A DNA stretch of 64,000 nucleotides from Vicia villosa (Eukaryota > Streptophyta > Magnoliopsida > Fabales > Fabaceae). A program made the position numbers and the translations under genes. Below the pieces are notes generated by a model, which searched no databases, was not told the DNA's origin, and worked only from the letters and a program-made list of their open reading frames with translations. This document shows, one piece after another, positions 52,453-64,000 of this stretch. Within the stretch, counting starts at the first letter, position 1. The number at the start of each line of letters is the position of its first letter. The stretch spans positions 22,385,915-22,449,914 of the forward strand of contig NC_081186.1 in assembly GCF_029867415.1 (NCBI RefSeq), in the 5' to 3' direction.

Positions 52453-53449
52453 TGTTAGAACAAGATTTGTTCTGATCAATATTCTTAGTTTTGATGATAA
52501 CAATTTATATGAATTTTGTATGAGATAATGTGGTACTCTAATACTATGCAATTTCCATTTCAGGAATTATATAAAGAGTATGCACAAAATCAGCGCAAGA
52601 AGCACTAACTCAGAAGGTTCAGCATGCAACATCAGAACATGGTCTGGCAAGACATCAGAAGATGGTCATGCAGAATCAGAACATGGTCTATGGAAGCATC
52701 AGAAGAACTTGAGATCAGAAGCAGAAGCACTGAAGTTCTCATGGTATCATGCTAAGAAGCACTTCAAGGTCAGAAGACAAGAAGATGCTCTGCACCAAGC
52801 TGTTTGACTCTGATGATATTCAAACGTTGTTTACACAAACATCAGATCAGAAGCAAGTACAAGATGGCAGGCTACGCTGACTGACAAAAGGAACGTTAGA
52901 AGCTATTAAAGGCAACGTCAGTAGACACAGCGAAAGCAAGGCTCGAGGTAGTTGACAAAAGAGTGAAACATTAAATGGAATGCTATACGGATTATGCAAA
53001 GCATTAAATGCTCCCAACGGTCATCTTCTCAAACGCCTATATATTGAAGTTCTGATGAGAAGCTGAATACAACACTTGCGCAAATATACAGAAACGCTGT
53101 CAAATTCAAAAAGCTCTCAAACTTCATCTTCAACCTCACTACATTGTTGTTGTAATATATTAGTGAGATTAAGCTTAAACTTAAGAGAAAATCACAGTTG
53201 TGATAATAGCTTTTTAAAAAGCATTGTAACTCTTAAAAGAATTTGTTTACATTAATTTGTAAGAACTAGAGTGATTAGGTTGTTGATCAGAATACTCTAG
53301 AAAGTCTTATAGGGTATCTAAGCAGTTTGTTCCTAGAGTGATCAGGTTGTGATCAGTATACTCTAGAAGACTTAGAAGTTGTCTAAGTGGAAAACCATTG
53401 TAATCTTGTGTGATTAGTGGATTAAATCCTCAGGTGAGGTAAATCACTC
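52453..53449 (+). mobile_element. Truncated LTR of the Copia-1 family, plus strand
   Basis: It starts TGTTAGAACAAGATTTGTTC like the Copia-1 LTR and follows it to '...attaaatcctcaggtgaggtaaatcac'. The last roughly 130 bp are missing because element B begins at 53450. The TATA-like TATATAAAG is at about 52567. It differs from the Copia-1 LTRs at many positions and has deletions, so it is an older family member. It interrupts Copia-2. Confidence 0.9.
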
Positions 53450-56400
53450 TGTCGCACGCTCGCGAAAAATGAACAGAGTCGCCACCAATATATTTATCCC
53501 ATAAGGGAAAGGAATATCAGAAAACCTAACAAAGGGTAAGAGCAGGGTCTTGCGACCAGAGAATCAAGGTACGGGAGTCGGTTACGCAAGGGGAAGGTAT
53601 TAGCACCCCTCGCGCCCATCGTACTCGATGGTATCCACCTATGTTTGTTTCTATCTAAAGGGTGTCTAATGTCTAAAACCTAAATGCGAAATGAATGCAA
53701 AATGTAGGGAAAATAAAGAATTGTACTCGCACGGGCCCTACCCCGCTGCCTACGTATCCTTTTCAGGAATCAGAGTTACCGTAGCTCGGCTCACGATTTT
53801 CTGTTTGTTTTTGTGTTTTTTAGTTGGGCGGAGTTAACGCTCGCGCTCTTGCATAAGGGGACAGCCTAGGATGCAATGGAGCGGAGATAACAATGCCCTT
53901 AGAAAGAAGAAAAGAGAGATTGGTTTGTGTCTTTTAGGGTAATTCCATGATGACGAAAACCCACTACAAGGCTTCGCATCACTTCCTTACTTTGTTTTAA
54001 ATCTGAACATTTATTAAGTGTTTTAAGTGTTTTTGGTTGGTGTTTTTTAAAGGGAATTTATTTTGTGACTTAGATCATACCAAAAAGAGTTTTGTTTTGC
54101 ATATTTAGAGAACCCACATCGAGGCCTACGCCACAATCGTTTCTCTAAATAACGGTTAAGAAATACATCGAGGCTTCACACCTCAATCATTTCTTCTCCG
54201 CTAAGTAAAGGAAATACAAAAAGGAGTTCTTTTGTGAATATTTAGAGAATGCACATCGAGGCCTACGCCACAATCGTTTCTCTAAACAACGGTTAAGAAA
54301 TACATCGAGGCTTCACACCTCAATCATTTCTTCTCCGCTAAGTAGGAAAGAACATACATCGGGGCCTACACCCCAATCATTTCTTTCCTACTATGAAATA
54401 TAGTAACGGTATGATCTTCATCGATATTTATTAAGTATTTTAAAAGTTGAAAAGAAAAAGGAGATGAGAAGGGAACTATTTCTAAATTCTAGTCTAAGTT
54501 GTCTATACAAGGGAAACAAAATGAAAAAATATACAATTTATTAAAAGAAACTATACATGGAATGTGTAAAGGAAAATCAATATGCGACAAATAAAATTGA
54601 GAACTATAGCAAACAAATGATACTCACAAGCACACATACATCCATTAATTCTATACAAAAAATCGAGACTAAAAATTAATTCATAAGTCTATTAGAGGAT
54701 TATTTACAAAGAAGTATTAATCAAAGGGAATTCAAATATATTGTGAAGAAAAAGATTTATTAAGAGGACCAAAACAATTAGGAAAAATAACAAAAATCGT
54801 GACTATTATTTACACATTCTAAAATACCTAAAATCATTTCTTATACATTTTTTTTTATTTGAGTTAAAAGGATTGTATGAGACAAAAGTTAATAGAAAAC
54901 TAAAATTAAAATCTAAACTACAATGGGGTGCGTCAGCATTATTCAAATGAACTAAAATCAGTTATGAGCAAAACAGGGCCTAAAACAGGAGGGTGCGGAT
55001 GGCAGAGGCGCCCAGGCCCATAATCAGGAACGTGTGGTGTGTTAGCAGCGGAGGGGTGAGGTTCACAAACGTTATAGGCCCAGCACAAGCGAGGCCCAAC
55101 GCTCCCACTATCTACTATATTTCATTTTTATTCCATTTATTGATTTATCATGCTGATGTTGTATGGTCTACATAAAATATGTAACGAATGCTGCAGCGTA
55201 AAAAATCAATTGGTCAACTAATTACTTAACTCACTAAATGACAAAACTAAAACAACAACCAATCACAAGCTTGCATGTCGTCATCTCATCACATGAATAA
55301 GACAAAATAGCAGTAAATGGAAACATGAACCAATATTACTTAGCCACGTGTGCCAGCCATGCAAGAAAACAAAAAGAAAAACTCAGACGCCGGAGCAAAG
55401 CTCCGGTCGTCTTCTCCGGTGGGACTGGCGGCGGGGGTACCTCAAACTTTCCAGAAGTGACAAAAGCCAGCACTTTCTTACTCGAATTTTCACACCGAAT
55501 CCAAATATGCAATTAGTTTTCTCTGAATCTCGCTCTAACACGCTAACCGAACGTGATCTAAGAGACCTAACTCTATGAATCTTCACCAAAACACAGGTAA
55601 ATGGCATCAAAACAATCACTACGGCACATAGAAACCAGATATGCAATCCAAACACTCATATAAACATCATCTCGTTCGCAATCAGATACGACATTCATAC
55701 GCAAGATTCAAACGGTGAAACATCAATATTTATTGCGTGGCCGAAGAAGAATTTCAAAGATCAAGGAGAAGCATCATAACTGCAACACTATATCCATGAA
55801 CTAACACACATGATCTAAGATGCAAAAGAGGTTTGGAAGATTCTAACCTGAGGAACTTTGGACTTAAAGTTATGCAGAGAACTCCATGTGCAGTGATCTA
55901 GCGCCTAAGATCTTGGAGATGGCAATGACAATGCGAGAAGTCTTGGAGGAGAAGAGATCTCTAAGGAATGAACTCAGGGATCCGTGTCGTTCTTGGAGCT
56001 AAGGTGCAGATGAGGATTTGTTGTTGTTGCTCGCGGAGGGATGATGAGACTGATGGCGGAATGATGAAGATGATGATGTGGTTGCCAGGTGGTGATGAGG
56101 ATGATGGTTGTTATGGTGGAGATCGTAGAAGATTGAAGGGGAGAGGGAGTTAGTTAGGGTGGTTGTTAAAACGGTTATGGTGGTGGTGAGAGATAGAAGA
56201 GAATGAAGAGTTTTGGAGAGTGAGGAGAGAATCTGAAAAAATGAGTGAGAATGATGATATCTCATTTGCGAAAAGCTTTGTGTTTATATATGAGTGAACA
56301 TAACATAGGGAGTGTATGGGAGCTTATGGTATGGAATTTGTAGCTTAACATTTCCCCATAACTCAATGACCAAGGGTAGGTATGCAAGGTAAGTCTTCAG

Positions 56401-57938
56401 GGGCTTTTTCACGTGTAATCATGGACTGCATGGCATAGAGGGTAATGAGTAATAGCTTATATGCTGCAGCTATAAAGTCGTGCCCAAGCCTCACTCCGTG
56501 TGCCTATATCTTCCTCCATAGGACACCATTCATTTCAAACTCAAAAGCAACATGAAGAGGGCATATGATTGATGAGTTTTGATGTTTGAGAGTTGTAAAG
56601 ATGAGGTCTGGAACTTGCTCGAAAATGCACCCAAACATCACTTGGCATGGCTGATCCTATCTTGCACGCAGACTCAGGCTTTGGCTTAGATTCATTGCAG
56701 GGATACGACTTGGTCAGGTCATGACTTTAGGCTTTCGTATTTTGATCCACACACATTCAATGATTCCCATCCATGACTTGTTGGGAAGAGCATATGGCAA
56801 GGAGCAATCTGATATCAAGATGGATCCGAATGGATATTTGTAGAGTCCTAAAACTGGCTTCGAATTTAGCGCGCCACGTGTTTGATGAAAGGTTCACGCA
56901 TGACCAGGATTCATGCCCAGCCAGATGCATAACTTGGACCAGTGTGAACATGTGACTTTGGAGCTTTGTAAATGATTCATTCTTTGTCTAAATGGCTTGA
57001 TTCTTGTTTCATTGTGTAGAGGACATGGCAAAGAATGGAAGAATACCAAGTTTAAACTCATAACATTTTTGTAGAGCTCAATAGCTAGCTTGACATTTGG
57101 CATACCAAGTGTTTGGTAAAATGCTTGGGCATGACTTGGCTCACGACCTGAATTGTGCCTAGATCAAATGAATTTTCAGCAACTTCATGCTTCAATACTT
57201 CTCTAACCAAGCTTCAAATGAAAAAGTAGCCAACTACAAAGTTGTTCTCCACCATGAGAGGAACAACTTTGATGTTGGAAGTTTCTCCAAAAAATGCCAT
57301 TTGCCACGTGTAATTATGCTGTGAAGTTGACTGATCATCACACTTGAAATGAACCAAAATTTTTCTAAGTATGAAAACCTTCCATTTTTGTCGTTTTTTC
57401 CATTTTTGGCAATTTTTGTCGAACTCTCGATTTTATCCGTCCTTTGACTTTTCTTGACCGATTTTCCATCAAAAGTCAATATTTGAGTGATTGACCTGAT
57501 TTTGACCCAAAAGTCAACTGTTCTGATTTTTTCCCGATTTCAATGAAATTCCCGATTAATCTGCTTCTGACCAATGGAAATCAACTGAACACTTCCACAC
57601 AAGCATCATGCCACTTCTCCTCACAAAACCAGCTCTTGATCAATGTATTTGACCAAAAAGTCAACTGCGTTGACTTTGGTCAGGAAACCCTAATTCGGGA
57701 TGACCAGATGAACAACAAGCTTGTATCCTCTAACCAATGCCTTGAGTTGAGAATGAGAAAACCATGATTTCAAAATATCTTGGACAAGATGATGACACCC
57801 CATATTAGGCTTCAAGTCTCTTCTTCTGATCAAGGACCAATGATATGGATGCATGCAATGGTATGACCTAAATGGATGTATGTTTATTGAGTTGCAAGCC
57901 AGATAAATAAGGGTAGGACAAATTTGGGGGTATGACAG
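53450..57938 (-). mobile_element. Element B 3' LTR (Ogre-like)
   Basis: 4.5 kb; on the minus strand it starts TGTCATACCCCCAAATTTGT at 57938 and ends ...GAGCGTGCGACA at 53450. The 'gagtcgccacc' block and following sequence (53475-53650) align with the corresponding part of the element A LTR (4808-4950). A roughly 138-bp repeat ('atcgaggcctacgccacaatcg...ctccgctaagta') occurs twice, with a further partial copy, at 54100-54395. No protein domain was recognised; 55380-56270 is less AT-rich but has no supported gene. Confidence 0.82.
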
Positions 57939-57953
57939 CTGCCCCTATTTAAT
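57939..57953 (-). promoter_or_regulatory. Element B polypurine tract
   Basis: The minus strand reads TTAAATAGGGGCAGC immediately before the LTR start, which fixes the element's orientation and marks this LTR as the 3' one. Confidence 0.8.
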
Positions 57954-58275
57954 CGTCTTAAACCTGAAGGTGAGATTGGCGCTAGCCTTTCGAACATTCG
58001 AGGTAGAAGAAGATTAAATATCAAGACCTGAAATTTGTCCTGAAAAGATGGTATGAGTGTTATTCCTCTTTTTGTTTTGATATCTGCTGGGGAAAGAGAA
58101 TTTTTTTGTTTTTCTGGTGGAAGAATTTACAGTGAGTAATGGTTGAATTGTGATAGCTTGTAACGTGGTAACGGTGCCAATACAGGGTTTTCAAAGAGAA
58201 TGGTTATATGAAACTGACTGAAAGGATAAGATCTCGTGCGATCTATGACTCAACAACGACTCGACATCAGGAGAG

Positions 58276-58577
58276 GATCTCGCACGATCTTCAGGACAGA
58301 AAGGAAATAGACCTCTTGTGATCTACGACTCAACATCGACTCGACATCAGGAGAGGATCTCGTACGATCTTCAGGACAGAAAGGAAATAGACCTCTTGCG
58401 ATCTACGACTCAACATCGACTCGACATCAGGAGAGGATCTCGTACGATCTTCAGGACAGAAAGGAAATAGACCTCTTGCGATCTACGACTCAACATCGAC
58501 TCGACATTAGGAGAGGATCTCGTACGATCTTCAAGACAGAAAGGAAATAGACCTCTTGCGATCTACGACTCAACATC
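58276..58577. repeat. 80-bp tandem repeat in element B
   Basis: Units start at 58276, 58356, 58436 and 58516 (the last cut at about 58577), with a diverged partial unit before. Each contains 'gatctcgtacgatcttcagg' and 'ctcaacatcgactcgacatc'. Neighbouring units differ by one to three bases. Confidence 0.95.
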
Positions 58578-58615
58578 GGGGTTTGGTTTTGAAATGGTTT
58601 GCCAAGTCGAAAATT

Positions 58616-58885
58616 GGGCTTTGAAATGGTTTGCCAGGTTAGGAGTGGGCTTTAAAAGGGTTTGCCAGGTTGGAACTGGGCTTTAAAAGGGTTTGCCAGG
58701 TTGGAACTGGGCTTTAAATGGGTTTGCCAGGTTGGAACTGGGCTTTAAAAGGGTTTGCCAGGTTGGAACTGGGCTTTAAATGGGTTTGCCAGGTTGGAAC
58801 TGGGCTTTAAAAGGGTTTGCCAGGTTGGAACTGGGCTTTAAAAGGGTTTGCCAGGTTGGAACTGGGCTTTAAAAGGGTTCGCAAC
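58616..58885. repeat. 31-bp tandem repeat in element B
   Basis: Nine units of 'gggctttaaaagggtttgcc' plus 'aggttggaact'. Two units carry aaat instead of aaaa, in an alternating pattern (units 4 and 6), suggesting duplication of a two-unit block. It follows the 80-bp array directly. Confidence 0.95.
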
Positions 58886-58930
58886 ACGGGGTTGGACTTG
58901 AAAAGTTTTCCCATACGGGGGAAGGGAGCA

Positions 58931-59415
58931 AGGAGACTAGTGACGACTAGACTCGATCAAAATACATAATCACGAAGATGTTGATGTTTGCGAAGCATAA
59001 GAATTACATTAATCCCTCAGGCCAAAGGCGGGGTGTAACTCTTCAAGAGTGGCAATCGTTCAAATTGCCACACACCAAGTATGGTTATTCAAACGATTGA
59101 AAAATGAGATGGGTTGAATGCCCACCCTCATTCGCACTCTAATTTGCACGCAGCACACGGGAAATAACCACGACAAGACTAGTGACGACTAGACTTGGCA
59201 AGAAGATGGAAGTAACCACTGGGAATTACGGAGATATTGACGTTTGCGAAGCATAAGAATTACATTAATCCCTCAGGCCAAAAGGCGGGGTGTAACTCTT
59301 CAAGAGCGGCAATCGTTCGAAGTGCCACACACCAAGTATGATTATTCAAACGGTTGAAAAATGAGATGGGTTGAATGCCCACCCTCATTCACGCTCTATT
59401 CTGCACGCAGCACAC
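58931..59415. repeat. Duplicated block of about 241 bp in element B
   Basis: Two tandem copies, each beginning 'gactagtgacgactagact' and containing 'gtttgcgaagcataagaatt', 'ccctcaggccaaa' and 'acgcagcacacgggaaataacc'. A few percent divergent. Confidence 0.9.
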
Positions 59416-62400
59416 GGGAAATAACCTCGGAGACAACGATTCTGACGAAGAAAGACATTGCATCCGATCCTCGTTGGAGAGAGAAAATGAGACTTCTTTT
59501 GGGGATTAAGGATACCAGGTATCGGCACCGTGGCATAAGGAGATTTGTAATGTAGTAGCAGATATCAATTGGAGTTTGTAAGGACACCTTTTTATGTGGG
59601 GACTTGATTGAGTGTTGATTTGTATTATCTGGCTTATGCTTTGTATGCATGTTTGAATTTTTCTATGGCGTAATGCTCCATTTTGATGGATATGCTACGC
59701 TTTTGAGGATGCAATGTTATATGCGATGAGTACTATATGCAGAGTGCCAAATAAAGGCCTTGGTGAGGTAGATACCAGGGAGAATCCCCTTAGTGTTAAG
59801 GACCATGTGGAGGTGCCAATAGATATTGGACTTTGATTTGTAAGATGCACTTTTCCTTGACTTGAAGAATGATTTCTGACTTCTCACCATGTGCCACTGC
59901 TTGGAGGATTTTCAGCTTAAGGAGATTCCCTTGATTCACCATGTTGGGGATGAGAAATCCAGATAAGGAGCCTTGATTAGGGGAGTAGGACAACTCCTAG
60001 GAGAAATAAACTCCTATGCTTGAGGAATGTAACAAACTCTCGGGAGAAATAAACTCCATGCTTGGGGAGGGACCAAGATTCTAGGAGAAATAAACTCCTA
60101 TGGTCATGGAGCGACACTAAACTCAGAAGATCGTGCCCCAAGTTTCATGACCCATGAAGGAATTTGCACTAAAGAAACCTCGGAGAGATTTGTCGAATCT
60201 CGACGTAACTGCCCCAGATTGGTCGAACTCAAGAGATATCCCTCGACATGATTGCCCCTAGATTGATCAAAGCTCGAAGAGATTTATCGACGTGACTACC
60301 TCAGATTGATGGAAGCTTGAACAGATTTATCGACGTGATTTCCCCAGATATGCTGAATTTGAGAGGTCAAACCTCGACTTTATTGCCCCTGATTAGGTAC
60401 ATCTTACTAGAATCCTCAAGCCTTCTTTGTTTTGAAGTCAAACAAACATGGAAACAACTTTACCACGCTCAACGGAGTCTTCAACTCTTCCCCTCAAGGT
60501 AATCAAGGAAAGCATTAAATGTTCATGTCCAACGGGGTTCTTTGGATAACTTGCCTCTTGATGGTCAACATTTGAGATGATTAGCTTTTCCTCCTCGGAG
60601 TTCTCAAGTCTCTTGTACTTCGATATGATCAAGTTGCTCGTTGATTCTCATCCTTGAAAATTTTCTTGATGTTAAGCACATATTTTGTATGCAAAAGAAT
60701 GTTAATTCTAAGAATGATAATTCTAATGCAAAACCTATGTTAGTCTTGAAGTTGTAAAACTTTTTATGAAATGAGGTTGCGACACAACCTCGATTTTTGC
60801 ATATGGAAGATAAAGCAAGCATACGATACCAACATGGATATGAGTCTCGCTTCATTGGGAGTCAGTTAAACGCTATCTCATCGGAGTGCGCTTTCAAAAT
60901 AAACCCTACTTCAATTAGGACTTTTAAGGGTTGTAATTTGGCCAAGTTCACGGTTTTAGAAACAAAGGATTTTTAGGCTCAAAATTATTTGGCACCCACC
61001 CCCTTCATGATGTTCTCCATTCCTAGGTTCAATTAACTCGACATGAGTGTTCATTCCTCACAAGGAATTTTGAGACGGTTGAAGAATCAATGAGCTTCTT
61101 TGGACATGGCGGTCATTTCATCTTTCACTTTTGGTGTCTGATCACACGACTTTGTTCTTTTGATGTTTTTCGCTTCTTTGCTTTTCTCTTTTTTGTTTCC
61201 CTAACTTTTGCCTGGACAAATTCTTTTGTAAATTTTTGAAGTCCAGCGGGATGCCCTAACTTTTGCCTAAGTCACTTATTTTCGTGTTGTTGACTTAGCG
61301 GGCTCTCTTTTTTTTTTATTCTCTTTTTTTGAACCAGTCGTGTGATATCGCGTTGCTCTCGATTTGTTTGAAATATTGTGACTGCCTCATTCTCTGATTG
61401 ATGAGGGATAACCATTGTGGCATCGTCCTCTTTTGACCTCTTGATGGAATAAGGATAACCATGTGGTTTTGAAATTCCTCAACCTTTTGAAGGATAACCA
61501 TTGTTGTATCCTTATGTGCACCTTTTGGTGAGTTTTGAACACTCGATCAAGTTAAATGAACACTACCCTGCCCCAAGGTTAAAATAAGGGTTTTTTATGA
61601 TTAGAAAAGAAACTCCTACTTCAAGGCTCAAAGGGGTTGACGAGGGTCTATCTCCCTTATATCTCCGGTGTTTGAGGATTTGAAACAATGCCTGTACATC
61701 CTCAGTAGGGTTTTATTCAAAAACACACGATTAGAGATTTTGCATTTTTATTTTCATCATTCTCCCTCCGCTCTTTGCCTAAGCAAGCGATTAGTACAGT
61801 TGGTATCGTAATGCCAAAAACATTTTATGAGTGAAAACGAATGGGTTTCTTCAAGACAAACATAAACAATGTATTTTATTTTCATTCAGAAATTAACAAG
61901 TTTTTACATGCTAACAATGCTTAAACAAACAAAGGGAAAATTACAAATGAGAATGTCATAAAGAAACTAAATGAGCGTCATTGTTGAGGAGACTTGTCTC
62001 CGTCTGGACTTATTGAGCTTGAATACTTTCTGCAGTTCCTTCCAAACACTTCAGATTACTTCAAAAGAACACTCCAACAAAGTCACCCAAGAGTTGTAAA
62101 CTTTTGCCGTACTTTAGGGATTCGAGCAATGCGAGTGATGCAATGCTCAAGATAAGAGTACGTCTTGCTTATCCCTCGTGCGGGAGCCCCAAGTATAGAT
62201 GTTGAAGAAGTATTCGCCCTCATAAATGGAAAGAATCTGGTATGGTCATCGAACTCAAGAGAGCTACTTGTGGTGAAGAAGACCCAAAACACGAATCTTA
62301 ACCAATTGAAATTCTGACAAACGAGGAAGCAACTGGGCACAAGGCAATAGAATCACATCAATTTATTTCTCACATTATTTTTCTCTCTGTTAACAAGCAA

Positions 62401-63035
62401 GGGCCACTGAGAAGGAAATCATGAGAAAAGACAACTGAGATATGAAGTAGAACCTTGAGGATGAGAAGCATTATGAAGAACACTCTTGATTACCACACGG
62501 AAGAAGATTCTGACGAAGTCGCATAGGAATTTGTAATGCTTTTAGGGATTCGAGCAATGCAAATGGCGCAATGCTCAAGATAAGAGTACGTCTTGCTTAT
62601 CCCTCGTGCGGGAGCCCCAAGCAGATTCATTGAAGAAGTATTTGCCATCAAACATGGAGGAACCTTGTGTGGTCACCAAACTTAGAGAAGCTACTTGTTG
62701 CAAGGAGAGTTCAAACACCAACTGAAACACCACCCTCCACGGATACAACTGAGCACAAGAACCTTGAGAATGAGAGATGCTTCTGCAAAACATTCTTGAT
62801 TACTTTTTGAAAAAAGATTCTGACAAAGTTGCTCGAGAATTTGTGGTGTTTTCATTATTATTATACCAATGAGTTCAAACAGGGAAGTAGCCCTCTACAA
62901 AACAGGAAATACTGAAATGAGAATACGGAAATGAAATGATGATCGCCATAGTTGAGGAGCCTTGACTCCATTTGGGCTTATTATCATTATTATTATTTTT
63001 TTTTTGGTGATACTTTCTGGAATACGGACATTCAC

Positions 63036-63668
63036 TTATGCATGAACTCTTCGTGTTATGTGCAGGCCATTTGGAGTGAATGATATTGCTTTGGAGTCAA
63101 TGAGATCTTGAATTTGCTGCTTCAGCGCCCTACAGTTCTCAACAACATGGCCAGGTGCCCCAGAATGGAACTCGCATCGAGCATTGGCATCAAAACTGGG
63201 GGGAAGCTTTTCAGGCATGGACAAATCGCGTAGCTCAACCAACCGAAGTTCCAGCAAGCGGGGAAGTAACTGAGCATAAGGCATCGGGATCGGATCAAGA
63301 ACCCTTTGAGTCATCTTAGGTTTTTGCCCACACATTCGGCCTCCTTGATTCATTCTAGGGACATGAACAGATTGACGTGGAGGAAACGGAACTTGAAGTT
63401 GTGGATGGACTCCACAAAACATCCCATGAATTGGAGGAGATCCTATTGGAGAGGAGAGATCAACGACCTCTGTTGCAGCAGTAGGAATAACATCACCCTC
63501 CTTTCTTAGTACCTTTTTCAGAACTTCCATGACCAAACTCACTTGAGTCTTCAACTGACTGTTTTCCTCTTTTAGTGCACCCTGATTATGGACCAATTCT
63601 TGCATTTCCAACATAAGATGACCCATTTGTTCCCTCATCTCATCCATTTCCTCACGGAGTTGTTCCAT
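63036..63668 (-). CDS. gag: Element B gag, capsid core missing
   Basis: A 210-codon open frame from ATG 63668. An N-terminal coiled coil (MEQLREEMDEMREQMGHLML), a Pro-rich segment, and a C-terminal CHHC knuckle CEFHSGAPGHVVENC followed by RALKQQIQDLIDS. The coiled coil and knuckle correspond to both ends of the element A gag. The roughly 150-residue capsid core present in A (WIHFF...YAQKWRDL) is absent between about residues 100 and 120, yet the frame stays open. This suggests either a recent deletion or a minimal gag retained by a non-autonomous family. It cannot form a normal capsid. Confidence 0.82.
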   Translation of the reverse strand: MEQLREEMDEMREQMGHLMLEMQELVHNQGALKEENSQLKTQVSLVMEVLKKVLRKEGDVIPTAATEVVDLSSPIGSPPIHGMFCGVHPQLQVPFPPRQSVHVPRMNQGGRMCGQKPKMTQRVLDPIPMPYAQLLPRLLELRLVELRDLSMPEKLPPSFDANARCEFHSGAPGHVVENCRALKQQIQDLIDSKAISFTPNGLHITRRVHA

Positions 63669-64000
63669 AGTTGATCTTGGAGTTGTGGCAGTGAGAAGTC
63701 AAATCTGTTGTTGATCTTGAAATCTGAGTAGAAATGGTCCCATAAGTCTTTGAAAGAACTATGAAATGCATGATAGTATGAATGCATGTTTCATTTATGA
63801 GAGATCCTAAAGTCTTTTCACACACTTCCATTCTTCTTTTTTGGAATTAAAGCTTCTTTTTTTTTGTATAGAATATCTTTTCTTTTCTTTTTTGCTTTTC
63901 TATTTCCTTTTCTTTTACATATCTTTTCTTTTCTTTTCTTTTCTCTTTTTTTTCAGGAAATAGACTTTAGGATCTTTCCTAAATGGAGTGGATAAAACAA
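63669..64000 (-). other. Start of element B leader, pyrimidine-rich
   Basis: Upstream of gag on the minus strand. 63835-63955 is a long TTCTTTT-type stretch (A/G-rich on the transcript strand). PBS and 5' LTR lie beyond the window. Confidence 0.55.

Larger units (their letters stand above)
57954..63035 (-). mobile_element. Element B non-coding interior without pol
   Basis: 5.1 kb between gag and PPT with no RT, RNase H or integrase. It contains blocks collinear with element A (60850-61770), three tandem arrays (separate entries), and repeated phrases around 60020-60370 ('gaaataaactcc', 'attgcccc', 'tcgacgtga'). 62103-62195 and 62538-62623 are a 90-bp near-identical direct repeat about 432 bp apart. 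Confidence 0.75.

Noticed and set aside
55968..56265. Short ORFs with Asp/Gly or His-rich composition in the B LTR
   Set aside because: They come from GATGAT-type simple sequence, lie inside the LTR and show no motif.

Overview
This window is nuclear DNA from a plant, very probably a legume with a large repeat-rich genome; tribe Fabeae (pea, vetch or faba-bean group) is my inference. The evidence is the density of long Tat/Ogre-type Ty3-gypsy elements, Sirevirus-type Ty1-copia elements, a MULE-type MITE, CACTA ends, and broken intron-containing plant gene fragments. I see no intact single-copy host gene and no RNA gene. One run of exactly 100 N (46654-46753) marks a scaffold gap.

Layout. (1) 1-20644 is the 5' half of an Ogre-like element A on the minus strand: non-coding 3' interior (1-2244), gag with one stop (2245-3600), leader, PBS (4730-4749), and a 5' LTR running from 20644 down to 4754. 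That LTR was opened twice: by a chromovirus-like solo LTR (6578-10040, TSD CAAAA) and by a nearly pristine Sirevirus-like copia element, Copia-1 (10360-19253, TSD GCCTC, minus strand). (2) 20645-23891 holds decayed gene fragments (a glycosyltransferase and an otubain-type deubiquitinase), a CACTA-type end, and a hairpin MITE with a perfect 9-bp TSD. (3) 23892-39627 is element D, a complete 15.7-kb Tat-lineage element on the plus strand. It has near-identical LTRs, a gag-protease ORF, and a pol ORF with two RNase H domains and an internally deleted integrase. It also carries two antisense genes. One reads as a phase-perfect five-exon gene for a 1210-residue plant-mobile-domain/coiled-coil protein. 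(4) 40278-42093 is a TIR element holding an ARGONAUTE exon between clusters of 20-bp palindromes. (5) 42909-46653 starts with a CACTA-type end and contains a 22-bp minisatellite, several exon-like pieces and a 5-formyltetrahydrofolate cyclo-ligase fragment. (6) 46754-53449 holds LTR-like sequence, a decayed copia element (Copia-2, minus strand) and, inserted into it, a truncated plus-strand LTR of the Copia-1 family. (7) 53450-64000 is Ogre-like element B on the minus strand: 3' LTR, PPT, about 5 kb of tandem-repeat-rich non-coding interior with no pol, and a gag lacking its capsid core.

How the parts interact. Elements A and B share conserved non-coding blocks; B lacks pol, and A shows none in the window, so they look non-autonomous. 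Element D moved recently, judging from its LTRs, although its integrase core is missing about 40 residues; trans-mobilisation is the simplest reading. The antisense genes of D, with their own TATA-like boxes and spliceosomal introns, are the strongest candidate for an under-described system here. The TIR element carrying an ARGONAUTE exon is the second.
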